From Chloroflexota bacterium (GTDB taxonomy: Bacteria; Chloroflexota; Anaerolineae; Anaerolineales; Villigracilaceae): a stretch of DNA of 18,845 bases. The translations under genes were made by a program, and so were the position numbers. Positions 1 through 7,960 of the stretch are shown here, one piece after another; the stretch's first letter is position 1, and each line of letters begins with the position of its first letter. The notes under the pieces are model-generated. The model was not told the DNA's origin and ran no database searches. It saw only the letters and a program-made list of their open reading frames with translations. Location: the NCBI GenBank assembly GCA_016191985.1, contig JACPVB010000103.1, positions 1-18,845 on the forward strand, in the 5' to 3' direction.

Positions 1-353
1 CCGGGATAATCTGCGAGCGAAAGGAAATAATATAAAAGCCCGCCGAAGGTGATTAGCTCCGCATACCGGTCACTGACGGAATCCACAAAGCCGCCGAAAT
101 CGCTGGGGTCGCCGCGCAGGCGCGCCATGGTGCCATCGAACGCATCCACAAGCACAGAAGCCAGCAGGACAAACGCGCCGGTCGTCATTCTGCCTTGCGA
201 AATAAAATATGCGCCAATCGTTGTCCCCACCAGGCCGAGCAGTGTGATCGTGTTTGGGGTTAATCCAATGCGATTTAAAAATGCGCCGATGGGATCTAAT
301 ATACCTTTAAAAATAATTCTCAATCTGTCGGTGAAGGTCGGTTTTGGGTTCAT
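1..353 (-). CDS. CDP-alcohol phosphatidyltransferase family protein (partial, C-terminus outside window)
   Basis: Membrane enzyme of phospholipid synthesis that transfers a phosphatidyl group from a CDP-lipid to an alcohol such as glycerol phosphate or inositol phosphate. About 117 residues are visible. The family signature D-x2-DG-x2-AR-x8-G-x3-D-x3-D is complete at about residues 72-98 (it begins DAFDGTMAR and ends DSVSD), so all metal- and CDP-binding residues are present. A LTPN motif before the first membrane helix is also typical. The ATG at 351-353 gives the usual N-terminal length. An in-frame ATG at 387-389 would add 12 residues, and neither start has a well-spaced Shine-Dalgarno sequence. 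It lies 65 nt downstream of the FtsK-like gene on the same strand, probably in the same operon. The alcohol acceptor (PgsA-like versus phosphatidylinositol-phosphate-synthase-like) cannot be decided from this fragment. Confidence 0.88.
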   Translation of the reverse strand, partial: MNPKPTFTDRLRIIFKGILDPIGAFLNRIGLTPNTITLLGLVGTTIGAYFISQGRMTTGAFVLLASVLVDAFDGTMARLRGDPSDFGGFVDSVSDRYAELITFGGLLYYFLSLADYP

Positions 354-391
354 TGATTGGCTACAGGGTTCCTTTCGGGATATTATCATCA

Positions 392-413
392 GGGCAGCGA
401 GCTGCCCGACTCC
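392..413. repeat. Palindrome with CAGCGAGCTG core and GACTCC flank
   Basis: A hairpin of two 7-nt arms (GGGCAGC, 392-398; GCTGCCC, 401-407) around GA is followed on the plus strand by GACTCC (408-413). It lies between the FtsK-like stop codon and the phosphatidyltransferase start. There is no T-tract on either side, so it is not a normal terminator. The CAGC-NN-GCTG core plus GACTCC matches the palindromes at 12758-12785 and inside 16582-16639, although the left GGAGTC arm is missing here. It is probably a degenerate member of the same repeat family, or an mRNA processing hairpin inside the operon. Confidence 0.5.
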
Positions 414-418
414 AAAGT

Positions 419-2668
419 TTATTCTTCGGGTTTTTCTTCGTCTGCAAGATCGTCCTCGCTAATGAGGACTTCACGCTCTTTGCCGCCGCCTTGAGAGGGT
501 CCAACAACTCCCATTTCCTCAAGCTGATCGAGCAACCGCGCGGCACGCGGATACCCAATCCGCAGGCGGCGTTGAAGCAATGAAGCGGAGGCGCGTTGGC
601 TGTGGCGCACAATTGAGATGGCCTGCTCAACCAGGCCGTCATCTTCGCCCTCACCGGGTTCCTGCAAAAGTTTTTCCCAGGGAGGGGTTTCATCAGAAGT
701 ATCGGCGTTTTTCTGCCAATGTGAGATGATGCGCTCGATCTCCATATCGGTGATCATCACACCCTGCGCGCGGACCGGGTTGCCAACCTCGGGGTTGAGG
801 AAGAGCATGTCGCCGCGTCCAAGCAGGCTCTCTGCGCCGGTGTAATCCAGAATCACCCGGCTGTCGATGCCGGATGCAACTGCAAAAGCCAAACGCGCCG
901 GGAAGTTGGCTTTGATGAGACCCGTCACCACATCGGTGGAAGGGCGCTGCGTGGCAACAACGAGATGGATACCCGTCGCACGCGCCATTTGCGCGAGACG
1001 GACGAGGTTATGCTCGGTCTGGTCGGGGGCGGACATCATTAAGTCGGCGAGTTCGTCAACCAGCACGACGATGCGCGGCAAAGGCTTGCCTTCCACCTTA
1101 CGCGACACCTTGCGGTTGTAGGAATCCAAATCACGCGCATGGGCTGATTCGAGCAGGCGGTAGCGGTGTTCCATTTCAACCACCACCCAGCGCAACACGC
1201 CCAGGATGCGTTCAAGATTGGTTTCCACTTTTCCAAACAAATGCGGCAGGCCGTTGAAGCGGATCAACTCCACCATCTTTGAGTCGATCATGACCATGCG
1301 CAAGTCTTCGGGAGCGTTGTTCATGGCAAGGCAGGCCGCGATGGAGGTGATACAAACGGATTTACCCGAACCTGTGGAACCGGCAATCAGCAAATGTGGC
1401 ATACGGGCCAGGTCCGCGATCAGCGGTTGGCCGGAGACGTCCCGTCCGAGGGCAACGGTGAGAGGCGCGCCCACTTTGTAGAACACATCCGACTCGAGCA
1501 GCGTTTTCATGCGGACAACAGAACTGTGCGTGTTTGGCACTTCGATGCCAACGTAGGGTTTGCCCGGCACAGGTGCTTCGATGCGCAATCGCTGGGCAGA
1601 TAGGGCCAGCGCAATATCCTTTTCCAGTGAAGCGATCTGCGCCACACGGACCTTCATTTGCTGCGCATCCTCTTCATCTGAACCCGGCTTTTTGATAAAA
1701 CCCGGCTGGACCGCAAACTGCGTGACGGCAGGTCCAACGCGATAGCCAATAACCGTGGCGGGAATGCCAAACTCGGAGAGGGTTTTCATGATAAGCCCGG
1801 CGGTCTGATTGATGGTGCGTTCGTCGGCGCGGGCGGCGGTTTCTGCCAGCAAAATGCTCAAGGGTGGCAGGTCTTCTCCGCGAGGCAGTTGTTTTAGCGA
1901 TTTCTCTTCTTTTTTATTGGATGATTTTAATGAGGTGCGGAATTCAGGCGGCAGGGGCTGTGCCTTCTTTTTGGGCGCTGCAGTTTTTTCCGGATGCTCC
2001 ACTCTTTTTTCTTCTTCCACTGGAACGGGTGTGGCAACAACTGTCGGCGCTTCACCTGCGATGTGCAGGAGCCAGGCTTCCAGTTTTGTCCATAAGCCAA
2101 AGCCTGTGGCGGTTGCAAGCGCCCACAATAAAAATATGAAAAGAGAGCCGAGAATCGCACCCATATACTGCCACACCAGCGTGACAAGTCCCCAACCCAG
2201 GCGGCCACCGTCCATGCCGGACTCTGCCCGGAACAAGTCATTGCCGCTCGTGACGGCAAACAGGCCGATGGTTAAGAGAGAAGCGAGTTCAAGTGCGATG
2301 ATGCGTCCCCAATGCACTTCTGTTCTATCGCGTCGGACAAAGGAGTAACCGAGATATCCAAGCCCAAAAATGATGATCAAACTGCCGAAGCCAAACCAAA
2401 GCCTGAGTCTGCTGGCAAAGAACGAGAGAATCACCCCACCCGTAAAAACAGTTGCATTGTTTTGGGTAATCTGATTGTAAAGGGATTCCAACACCGCAAG
2501 CAGGGACATGAACGCAAACGCAATCAACGCAACGCCCAGTGCATCGCGCAAGAAGCGGCCAAACTGCGTGTTGAAATGCGCCAGCCTGTCGAGCCAGTCG
2601 TTCCCTGAAGAGGGCGGCAGTTCGGCTTGTTCGTATTGTCTCTTACGGGGACGCGGGTCTTCAAGCAT
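419..2668 (-). CDS. ftsK: FtsK/SpoIIIE family DNA translocase
   Basis: Septum-located double-stranded DNA pump that clears chromosome from the closing division site. The protein has 749 residues, near the family norm. Four or so membrane helices fill about residues 44-186, followed by a charged Pro/Lys/Glu linker (207-262). The alpha/beta motor follows with Walker A GSTGSGKS (430-437), Walker B VVLVDELADL (534-543) and the TQRPS motif (573-577). A C-terminal winged-helix gamma domain (about 677-737) would read KOPS-like polar sequences. The usual IDPK motif after Walker A reads IDSK (461-464), a mild change. The start lies 5 nt after the stop of the S1-domain gene with only a poor Shine-Dalgarno (GGA), suggesting translational coupling. 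The acidic tail ends at the 419 stop. The assignment is firm; only a cellular division versus sporulation role is open, and this lineage does not suggest endospores. Confidence 0.96.
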   Translation of the reverse strand: MLEDPRPRKRQYEQAELPPSSGNDWLDRLAHFNTQFGRFLRDALGVALIAFAFMSLLAVLESLYNQITQNNATVFTGGVILSFFASRLRLWFGFGSLIIIFGLGYLGYSFVRRDRTEVHWGRIIALELASLLTIGLFAVTSGNDLFRAESGMDGGRLGWGLVTLVWQYMGAILGSLFIFLLWALATATGFGLWTKLEAWLLHIAGEAPTVVATPVPVEEEKRVEHPEKTAAPKKKAQPLPPEFRTSLKSSNKKEEKSLKQLPRGEDLPPLSILLAETAARADERTINQTAGLIMKTLSEFGIPATVIGYRVGPAVTQFAVQPGFIKKPGSDEEDAQQMKVRVAQIASLEKDIALALSAQRLRIEAPVPGKPYVGIEVPNTHSSVVRMKTLLESDVFYKVGAPLTVALGRDVSGQPLIADLARMPHLLIAGSTGSGKSVCITSIAACLAMNNAPEDLRMVMIDSKMVELIRFNGLPHLFGKVETNLERILGVLRWVVVEMEHRYRLLESAHARDLDSYNRKVSRKVEGKPLPRIVVLVDELADLMMSAPDQTEHNLVRLAQMARATGIHLVVATQRPSTDVVTGLIKANFPARLAFAVASGIDSRVILDYTGAESLLGRGDMLFLNPEVGNPVRAQGVMITDMEIERIISHWQKNADTSDETPPWEKLLQEPGEGEDDGLVEQAISIVRHSQRASASLLQRRLRIGYPRAARLLDQLEEMGVVGPSQGGGKEREVLISEDDLADEEKPEE

Positions 2669-2673
2669 TCCGT

Positions 2674-3639
2674 TTATTCAAGCCTCATGCTCAAACCAAG
2701 GCGCTGATGCGAGGCTTCCAAATGCAGGATGCGCACCTGAACTGCCTGCCCATCCGCCAGGAATTCGCGCAAAGGTTTGCCCTCCGCTTGCGGAATTTCG
2801 GAAACGTGAATCAGTCCTTCCACACCGGCCTCCAATCGCGCAAAAGCGCCGAAGGAAAGCACACTGGTAATCACGGCATTTTTAATGGAACCTTCCGGGA
2901 ATTCAACAGCGGCGTTCTCCCAGGGGTTCGGCAGCAGGCGCTTTAAACTTAGGGCAACCCTGCATCTTTCGGGCGCAAGGTCCAGCACTTGCACATCGAT
3001 TGTGCTGCCCATCTTTACGATTTGAGATGGGTGGGTAACACGTCCCCAGGATAATTCAGAAATATGGATCAACCCTTCCACGCCGCCGAGGTCAATGAAC
3101 ACGCCAAAGTCGGTGATGTTGGTAACCACACCCTGAACCCTTTGCCCGGCCTTCAACGCATGGAACAACTCGGCGCGTTTGCCGGGTTCCGATTGCGCGG
3201 CGCGTTCGGAAAAGACCACACGCCCATCCTCCGGCACGCATTCGATCACCTTCAATCGAAGCGAACGTCCGATGTAGGTCTCCAGGTCATGATCGCGTTC
3301 CGCATTCTCGGTCTTGCCTGCCAGCTCAACCAAATGCGAGAAGGGGACAAACCCATACAGCCCATCGCCCTCCACGAGCAGGCCACCGCGATTATGCCCG
3401 GTCACGGTCAGGTCAATGATCTGATCGCGCATGTAAAGATCTTTGACCTGAGTCCAATTGGCGGTTACTTTTTTCTCTGAAGACGCACTCTTCGCCTCTT
3501 CATGGACCTCGGGCCTGCTTCCCGCCGAACGGGCAGGGGGCGGCGCCGAAGCACGGTTCTCCTCCGCCAGCACAGACGCCCACCAGCCATCATCCACTTC
3601 AGGCATCGGATTTTCGTATTTTTTCTTTTGGCCAACCAT
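2674..3639 (-). CDS. Protein with three S1 RNA-binding domains
   Basis: A 321-residue protein with a low-complexity charged N-terminus (1-65) and three S1 OB-fold repeats at about 70-146, 163-233 and 248-319. The second is the most canonical, with DFGVFIDLGGVEGLIHISEL at 177-196. The third keeps FGAFARL and VEGLIHVSEI. The first is divergent, keeping only GFVPFSHL. It resembles the shortened ribosomal protein S1 homologues of many bacteria, which help mRNA load on the ribosome, but full-length S1 has four to six repeats, so the role is inferred from domains only. The start is well supported by AAGGAGG five bases before the ATG. It is the first gene of a tight operon with the FtsK-like gene (5-nt gap) and the phosphatidyltransferase. 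Confidence 0.88.
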   Translation of the reverse strand: MVGQKKKYENPMPEVDDGWWASVLAEENRASAPPPARSAGSRPEVHEEAKSASSEKKVTANWTQVKDLYMRDQIIDLTVTGHNRGGLLVEGDGLYGFVPFSHLVELAGKTENAERDHDLETYIGRSLRLKVIECVPEDGRVVFSERAAQSEPGKRAELFHALKAGQRVQGVVTNITDFGVFIDLGGVEGLIHISELSWGRVTHPSQIVKMGSTIDVQVLDLAPERCRVALSLKRLLPNPWENAAVEFPEGSIKNAVITSVLSFGAFARLEAGVEGLIHVSEIPQAEGKPLREFLADGQAVQVRILHLEASHQRLGLSMRLE

Positions 3640-3670
3640 GATGGCCTCCTTCTCTTACTTCTTAAAATAT

Positions 3671-3684
3671 GCGTACGAATACGC
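3671..3684 (-). terminator. Weak hairpin after the sensor gene
   Basis: A small stem GCGTA / TACGC with a 4-nt loop lies 4 nt past the stop codon of the 3689-5599 gene. On the minus strand it is followed by ATATTTTAAG rather than a clean T-tract. It may slow or partly end transcription before the S1-domain gene. With only 5 bp of stem this is weak evidence. Confidence 0.25.
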
Positions 3685-3688
3685 TTGT

Positions 3689-5599
3689 TTATTTTTCCTG
3701 AAGGTTCGTTTCCATTTCGAGGATCGTTTTTGCAACGGCTTCCACGGCCACACGCTGTTTGCGGTACAAGTCCGCCTCAGACATGGCCAGGCGCGCGGCC
3801 ACATCGCGTACTTTGCGGCCTTCGATAAATTTCATTTCAAGGATATTGTACAGGATCCATTCTGTAGTGAACTTCCTATCACCCCTCGGCTTGACCTGAT
3901 CCACCGCCTGGCGCAGCAGTGCACGCAAAGCGTTCGCGGTGTTCCCATCATCCTGGTCGGCAAGATCACGCACCACCTGAAGTTTAATCAGTGGATTGTT
4001 GGTAAGTTTGGGGCCGCCCCAATAATGCGTAAGCGCATCCTTTACCCAATTGGCAAGGTCGGCTTCTTCCGGCAGGGGTTCAGCCATTAAACTGGCGCGG
4101 GTGTCGTAACGTCCCGCCGCACGCATCCGTTGGATCATTTCAACCTGGGGTTGTAAATCTGCCAGGGAGCGGAATACATTTTGCTGCAACTGGCGGTCTT
4201 CCAAAGCAAGCGCGGCGCGGTCTGCCAGAAGCCATAGGGCTTCGCGCTGATCACTTTCCATTGTCTGCTTTTCACGTTTTGCCACGCCCAATAAACCGAG
4301 CAGTGGAGGCAATTCATCCTGATCCAAATCCAAATTTCTGCGGCGATGCAGGGGCAGTACCCAGAAATTGCCCCATTGAAATTCACGGCGCGTCTCGCCA
4401 TTGACCTGCTCCATCGCTTCGGTCAGGCTTTCCTGGTCTAGCATGGTGCGGTTGCCTGCCACCACAAGCGGGGATAGAGTCTCATCGTCCAACGCGGCCA
4501 CAAAAGCGGAGGGAGAACGCAAATGATCGCGGACTGCCGCAAGCACCGCTTCCAAAAATTGCTGTAAATCACCCTGGGTGAGCAACCGCTCCTCAATATT
4601 CTGGAGCAATTCCAATTCACCGCGGTCGCGTCCAAAAAACAGCCAACGTTCCCACAGCGGAGCGGCGAAGGTGATGGCATGTTCCAACAATAAAACAGTT
4701 GCAACCACTGTGAAAGGGACAAAGGCGTTATACGGCGAGCCAAGCAATTCCCCAGCACGGCGGACAACCGTCATCAATGCCAGTGCGGCGGAGGCGGTTA
4801 CCGGTCCGCGCATGATCCATTTGAACAGGCGGCTTTTGATAACACGGTCCGGCCAGGATACGCCAAAGAAAGCCACCGCATAGGCCATCACGATCACCAG
4901 TGCGCCGACCAGTAAATTAATTACAGTCGCCGTTCCCCAAAAAAGATATTGATGCTGTGCCGCAAGGGTATAACCAAATAAAAGATACGGGTAGGAACCA
5001 AGCGCAGGGGCTGTAGCGCCAGCCATCAGGTACAACATGCGGCGGCGGCCGGAGCGGGTCAACATCAGGCTGTAGGCGCGCGCAAAATTTATCCCCGCCC
5101 ACACCATCGAAGAGATGTAGAACAGCGTAAAAATCTCCGTCCACATGGTGCGCAGGAGATGGGGCGCCGGTTTGCCATCGGGCACGATCGGGCCGAGCAA
5201 ATATCCAAATGCAAGCAAGCCAAGGAAAAAAGTCGAGACGACGTACATCCCGCGCACGGCCAGACGTCTGCGTCCCCGTGAAGGACGGCCCGCCGTCACC
5301 AGCAGCGCATCGGAAAGATGCAGGTAGGCCGCCGGGAGAAAAACAATGCCAAACCATTGCAAGCGCAGGAAGAGTTCAATCGCTTCAATCGTCAGCGATT
5401 TATCCTGCAGGGCCTCGGCGGTAAACACGACCACCACGCAAAGCAAAATGATCGCGAATGAACGCGCAACCCTATCACGCAAGTTAAATGAAAGCGCATA
5501 GAGAAACAGCGAAAACGCTGTGATGGCGATCCCCGCCGTTAATATCTGGTTGAGCGTCTGGATCCCCGCCAGAAACGTTGCCGACCAACCGTTAATCAT
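3689..5599 (-). CDS. Membrane sensor: multi-TM N-terminus, GAF-like region, C-terminal HTH-like domain
   Basis: A 636-residue protein. About eight hydrophobic helices fill residues 15-312, resembling the seven-TM sensor region found on some histidine kinases. A coiled stretch and a GAF-like fold follow at about 330-470 (ends ADRAALALEDRQ). The C-terminus contains no H-box, no N/G-box ATPase, no GGDEF and no HD motif. Instead residues 510-635 form an alpha-helical region with TTEWILYNILEMKF (578-591), VRDVAARLAMSEADLYRKQR (597-616) and a closing VAKTILEMET. That pattern reads like a sigma-region-4 or winged helix-turn-helix element. The start has a good GGAAGGG six bases upstream. The GAF ligand and the output are unknown. 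I infer a membrane-tethered one-component regulator, but this is not proven; it could be a protein-interaction domain instead. Confidence 0.78.
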   Translation of the reverse strand: MINGWSATFLAGIQTLNQILTAGIAITAFSLFLYALSFNLRDRVARSFAIILLCVVVVFTAEALQDKSLTIEAIELFLRLQWFGIVFLPAAYLHLSDALLVTAGRPSRGRRRLAVRGMYVVSTFFLGLLAFGYLLGPIVPDGKPAPHLLRTMWTEIFTLFYISSMVWAGINFARAYSLMLTRSGRRRMLYLMAGATAPALGSYPYLLFGYTLAAQHQYLFWGTATVINLLVGALVIVMAYAVAFFGVSWPDRVIKSRLFKWIMRGPVTASAALALMTVVRRAGELLGSPYNAFVPFTVVATVLLLEHAITFAAPLWERWLFFGRDRGELELLQNIEERLLTQGDLQQFLEAVLAAVRDHLRSPSAFVAALDDETLSPLVVAGNRTMLDQESLTEAMEQVNGETRREFQWGNFWVLPLHRRRNLDLDQDELPPLLGLLGVAKREKQTMESDQREALWLLADRAALALEDRQLQQNVFRSLADLQPQVEMIQRMRAAGRYDTRASLMAEPLPEEADLANWVKDALTHYWGGPKLTNNPLIKLQVVRDLADQDDGNTANALRALLRQAVDQVKPRGDRKFTTEWILYNILEMKFIEGRKVRDVAARLAMSEADLYRKQRVAVEAVAKTILEMETNLQEK

Positions 5600-5624
5600 A
5601 CAAACCCTTCCGATAAATTTTTCG

Positions 5625-5649
5625 CAGCCGCGGGGTTAACCCGCCGCTG
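5625..5649. other. GC-rich inverted repeat upstream of sensor gene
   Basis: An interrupted palindrome, CAGC-x-GCGGG on one side and CCCGC-x-GCTG on the other, centred on GTTAA. It lies 26 nt upstream of the 5599 start codon. On the plus strand it is followed by TTTTT, on the minus strand by no T-tract. For the minus-strand gene it would be in the 5' leader or at the promoter, so it may be an operator or leader hairpin. The plus-strand T run could end antisense transcription. The AT-rich bases 5650-5700 could contain the promoter, but no convincing -35/-10 pair was found. Confidence 0.35.
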
Positions 5650-5707
5650 TTTTTACTTTACTTGAATTTAGAGTTAAATTTTTAAACACCCTGCTCCCAT
5701 CTTTTTT

Positions 5708-5760
5708 GCCACGGATTTTCACGGATTTTTTGATCAATTCACGTGAATTCGTGAAATTCG
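5708..5760. repeat. CACGGATTTT tandem / CGTGAATTCGTGAAATTCG intergenic repeat
   Basis: The 193-nt gap at 5600-5792 contains two perfect tandem copies of CACGGATTTT (5710-5729), then AATTCACGTGAATT (a perfect 14-nt palindrome at 5736-5749) and GTGAAATTCG. Similar CACGGATT/CGTGAAAT repeats are, to my knowledge, scattered in intergenic regions of many environmental bacterial genomes. It has no coding potential. Here it separates the end of the 5793-6332 acetyltransferase gene from the sensor gene. Confidence 0.5.
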
Positions 5761-5792
5761 CCGCTGAGGGTTTGGCAAACTTTAAACTCAAG

Positions 5793-6332
5793 TTACTTTA
5801 ATACCTTTACAAAAAATAAGGCCACATCCTGGTTGATATAGTAATGGTCATTATACCCGCAGAATTCATATCCGAATTTTTGGGCAAGGCGGATGGCAGG
5901 CAGATTCTTCGACTGCATCTCCAGGATCAAGCGACGATGCGATCTGGACGCCGCCCAATCCTGCCCGGCCGCCAACAGGGCGGATGCCACGCCTTTGCGA
6001 CGATTTGCCGAATCCACAACCAGGTCCGTGATCCAAACCACCGAAGCGGTCCCCCGCTCCAAAAGGCTGATATACCCAACGGGGTCGCTTCCTATAAAAG
6101 CCGTATACATCATGGATTTTCTGACCCAGTCATCCGCAAGGGCGAACGGGTTGTGGGGATAAGCCACGGTAATTGTACGAGGCAGGCGCACTTCACGAAA
6201 CATGGATGTCACCTGTCCGGACTCTCTTCGCAATTCCAATTGCCAGACCGAGTCGCTCTTAACGGAATGGTCAAAACCCATCAAGCGGGAGAGGTCGGTG
6301 GCGAGGGTGGGGCGTAATTGAATTTCAGACAT
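5793..6332 (-). CDS. GNAT family N-acetyltransferase
   Basis: A 179-residue acyl-CoA-dependent acetyltransferase. The acetyl-CoA pyrophosphate-binding motif A is visible as RRKGVASALL (about 111-120), preceded by the beta-4 strand WITDLVVDS. The later pattern NLPAIRLAQKFGYEFCGY (about 143-160) is the usual C-terminal GNAT motif for the alpha-4/beta-6 region. The substrate cannot be told from sequence. It is the last gene of an operon, 17 nt after the stop of the two-TM Ig-like gene, with a GGA about 8 nt before the ATG. No clear terminator follows; the next 193 nt carry the CACGGATTTT repeat. Confidence 0.88.
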   Translation of the reverse strand: MSEIQLRPTLATDLSRLMGFDHSVKSDSVWQLELRRESGQVTSMFREVRLPRTITVAYPHNPFALADDWVRKSMMYTAFIGSDPVGYISLLERGTASVVWITDLVVDSANRRKGVASALLAAGQDWAASRSHRRLILEMQSKNLPAIRLAQKFGYEFCGYNDHYYINQDVALFFVKVLK

Positions 6333-6349
6333 GTATGATTCCAGGTTGA

Positions 6350-7030
6350 TTATTGTAACGGAACGACCCGCACAGGCACAATGCAGGCCGGCAGGATTTG
6401 GCCCTGGTTATCAGTGACTACGAGACGCAACTGATAATCACCGGGCGTGAGGGCGGTTGCATCCCAGCGTCCAAGGGAACCTTCATTTACGGTAGAGCGT
6501 CCGGCAGAAATGGTGGCCCAGGTATCGCTGCCGCTTGGCGCGACTTCATATTTGTAGAATCCGAAATTTGGGATATTTACCGTTCCACTTAATTCAATGG
6601 CGCCTTTAATATCATCCCCTGGCTCGGGGAAAGTGATCATAATCTGTCCGGGGATACATCCGCTTGTGCTGGCTGCCGCCTGTTGCGGGGGCAAACCTGA
6701 AAATTGAGTCATCATCTCAGGCGAAAGCGTGCCAGTGGGCGTCGAGATCAAATCCAGGGTTGGGGTGGTGACGAATACCTCTGCGGGAAGGCCCGGGATG
6801 ATAAAGGTCGCCATGAAGAATTCGGCGCAAAACAGGATAACGATAAATATCGAGATCACGGCAGAACGCCCAAAACGGCGGGACGAGAATTCCCGCTCGA
6901 GGCTGTACACGGCAACCTGCCATTCGCGCCAGGAACGCCATAGCCAGCGAAACGAGAACATGCCGCCAATTGCCAGCATGATATAGATCAGCACCTCATA
7001 GGAGGCGAGGAACTTATAGAATTCTGCCAT
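6350..7030 (-). CDS. Two-TM membrane protein with extracytoplasmic Ig-like domain
   Basis: A 226-residue protein without a recognised name. Hydrophobic helices lie at about 12-31 and 57-79, separated by a basic Trp/Arg loop (29-54). A Pro/Thr-rich linker (80-120) follows and then a beta-rich domain (about 125-226). The domain has the pattern I-x-FPEPGD-x-IKG-x-IELSGT, IPNFGFYKYEVAP, a central GSLGRWDATALTPGDYQLRLVV, and cysteines at 125 and 216 that could form a disulphide. This looks like the Ig-like repeats that flank cell-wall enzymes in Chloroflexota, here as a single anchored copy. The gene sits between purine nucleoside phosphorylase (13-nt gap) and a GNAT gene (17-nt gap), with no strong Shine-Dalgarno. 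Topology (both termini outside or a hairpin anchor) and function are unknown. Confidence 0.7.
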   Translation of the reverse strand: MAEFYKFLASYEVLIYIMLAIGGMFSFRWLWRSWREWQVAVYSLEREFSSRRFGRSAVISIFIVILFCAEFFMATFIIPGLPAEVFVTTPTLDLISTPTGTLSPEMMTQFSGLPPQQAAASTSGCIPGQIMITFPEPGDDIKGAIELSGTVNIPNFGFYKYEVAPSGSDTWATISAGRSTVNEGSLGRWDATALTPGDYQLRLVVTDNQGQILPACIVPVRVVPLQ

Positions 7031-7043
7031 TCGCGAAACTTAT

Positions 7044-7880
7044 TTACATACCACGCAGCACACCACGGATGATCTTCTCCACCTTGGGGGTGATAACCTT
7101 GCCTGCTTCAATGACCTCTTCATGGGTGGTAATTGTGGAGCCATCCAGGTTGGCTTTGTTGCTGATGCCGGAAAGCCCAAGCACGCGCATATTGCCATGG
7201 CGGGCAACGATCACCTCCGGCACCGTGGACATGCCCACTGCGTCCGCGCCCGCCAGCCGCAGGAAGCGTAAGTCTGCGGGGGATTCAAAGGAGGGACCGC
7301 TCAAGCCGGCGTAGATTCCCTCGCGCAGGGCAATTTCATTTTCCTTTGCAATTTTGCGGGCAAGCTCACCATAGGCACGATCATAAGGCTGACTCATATC
7401 TGGGAAACGCGGGCCGATCTCATCCAAATTGGGTCCCATGAGCGGGTTCAAACCGGCCATGCCCATAAGATTGATCTGGTCGGTGATGAGCATGACGTCG
7501 CCGGGGTTAAAGTCCGGGTGGACGCCGCCCGCCGCATTGGTAACAATCATGGCAGGGATACCCATGCGCTGCATGACGCGCACCGGCAAAGTAACCTGTC
7601 CCATGGTGTAGCCTTCATAGTAGTGGATGCGTCCCTGCATGACGAGCACAGGTTTGCCTTCCAGCTCGCCAATTACGAAGCGGCCAACATGTCCATGAAC
7701 GGTTGAGACGGGGAAGTTGGGCAGGTCGCTATAAGCGATGTGAACTGCATTTTGGACGGAATCAGCCAGCCCGTTAAGTCCGGAGCCGAGGATGATTCCA
7801 GCAACTGGGTGGATCGAAGTCCGACTCTTTATTTTTTGTACGGTTTCGTCAATTTGAGCGAGGGAAATATAGTTTTGCAT
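7044..7880 (-). CDS. Purine nucleoside phosphorylase, class I (trimeric type)
   Basis: Cytoplasmic salvage enzyme that splits inosine/guanosine-type nucleosides with phosphate to give the base and (deoxy)ribose-1-phosphate. At 278 residues it fits the 270-290-residue trimeric family. Visible family motifs are GSGLN (32-36, phosphate loop), HGH (62-64), RIHYYEGY (84-91), TNAAGG (114-119), GPSFES (195-200, with the base-contacting Glu), GMSTVPE (216-222, ribose site) and SNKAN (240-244, with the base-contacting Asn241). The Glu/Asn pair supports 6-oxopurine preference over methylthioadenosine phosphorylase, though the latter is a close relative. It is first in an operon with the Ig-like and GNAT genes, read from an extended -10 promoter about 70 nt upstream. 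Confidence 0.94.
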   Translation of the reverse strand: MQNYISLAQIDETVQKIKSRTSIHPVAGIILGSGLNGLADSVQNAVHIAYSDLPNFPVSTVHGHVGRFVIGELEGKPVLVMQGRIHYYEGYTMGQVTLPVRVMQRMGIPAMIVTNAAGGVHPDFNPGDVMLITDQINLMGMAGLNPLMGPNLDEIGPRFPDMSQPYDRAYGELARKIAKENEIALREGIYAGLSGPSFESPADLRFLRLAGADAVGMSTVPEVIVARHGNMRVLGLSGISNKANLDGSTITTHEEVIEAGKVITPKVEKIIRGVLRGM

Positions 7881-7951
7881 TTATGAATACCTGTATCTGC
7901 GTGTTTTACAAACAGGCACATCCCCAATGATGGAGCCGATTTGCGTTCGGG

Positions 7952-7960
7952 ATTATATCA
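7952..7960 (-). promoter_or_regulatory. Extended -10 promoter of the purine nucleoside phosphorylase operon
   Basis: On the minus strand the sequence reads TGATATAAT: a perfect TATAAT (7957-7952) with the TGN extension. No good TTGACA-like -35 is seen 16-18 nt upstream, which is usual for extended -10 promoters. The predicted start near 7945 gives a leader of about 65 nt. The same TTTCTGATATAAT string followed by nCCGAA occurs upstream of the DUF1761 gene at 18211. Confidence 0.65.

Noticed and set aside
1809..2348. Plus-strand open frame of 179 codons
   Set aside because: Antisense to the FtsK membrane region and linker; no recognisable motif.
3458..4090. Plus-strand open frame of 210 codons
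   Set aside because: Antisense to the S1-domain and sensor genes, crosses the gap between them, and its translation resembles no family; the minus-strand genes are clear.
5844..6317. Plus-strand open frame of 157 codons
   Set aside because: Antisense to the GNAT gene, whose acetyl-CoA motif is on the minus strand.
7881..7944. Purine riboswitch in the leader of the nucleoside phosphorylase operon
   Set aside because: The leader is only about 65 nt and has just a weak CCTGT/ACAGG pairing; the three-way junction and conserved loop bases of purine riboswitches are not seen.
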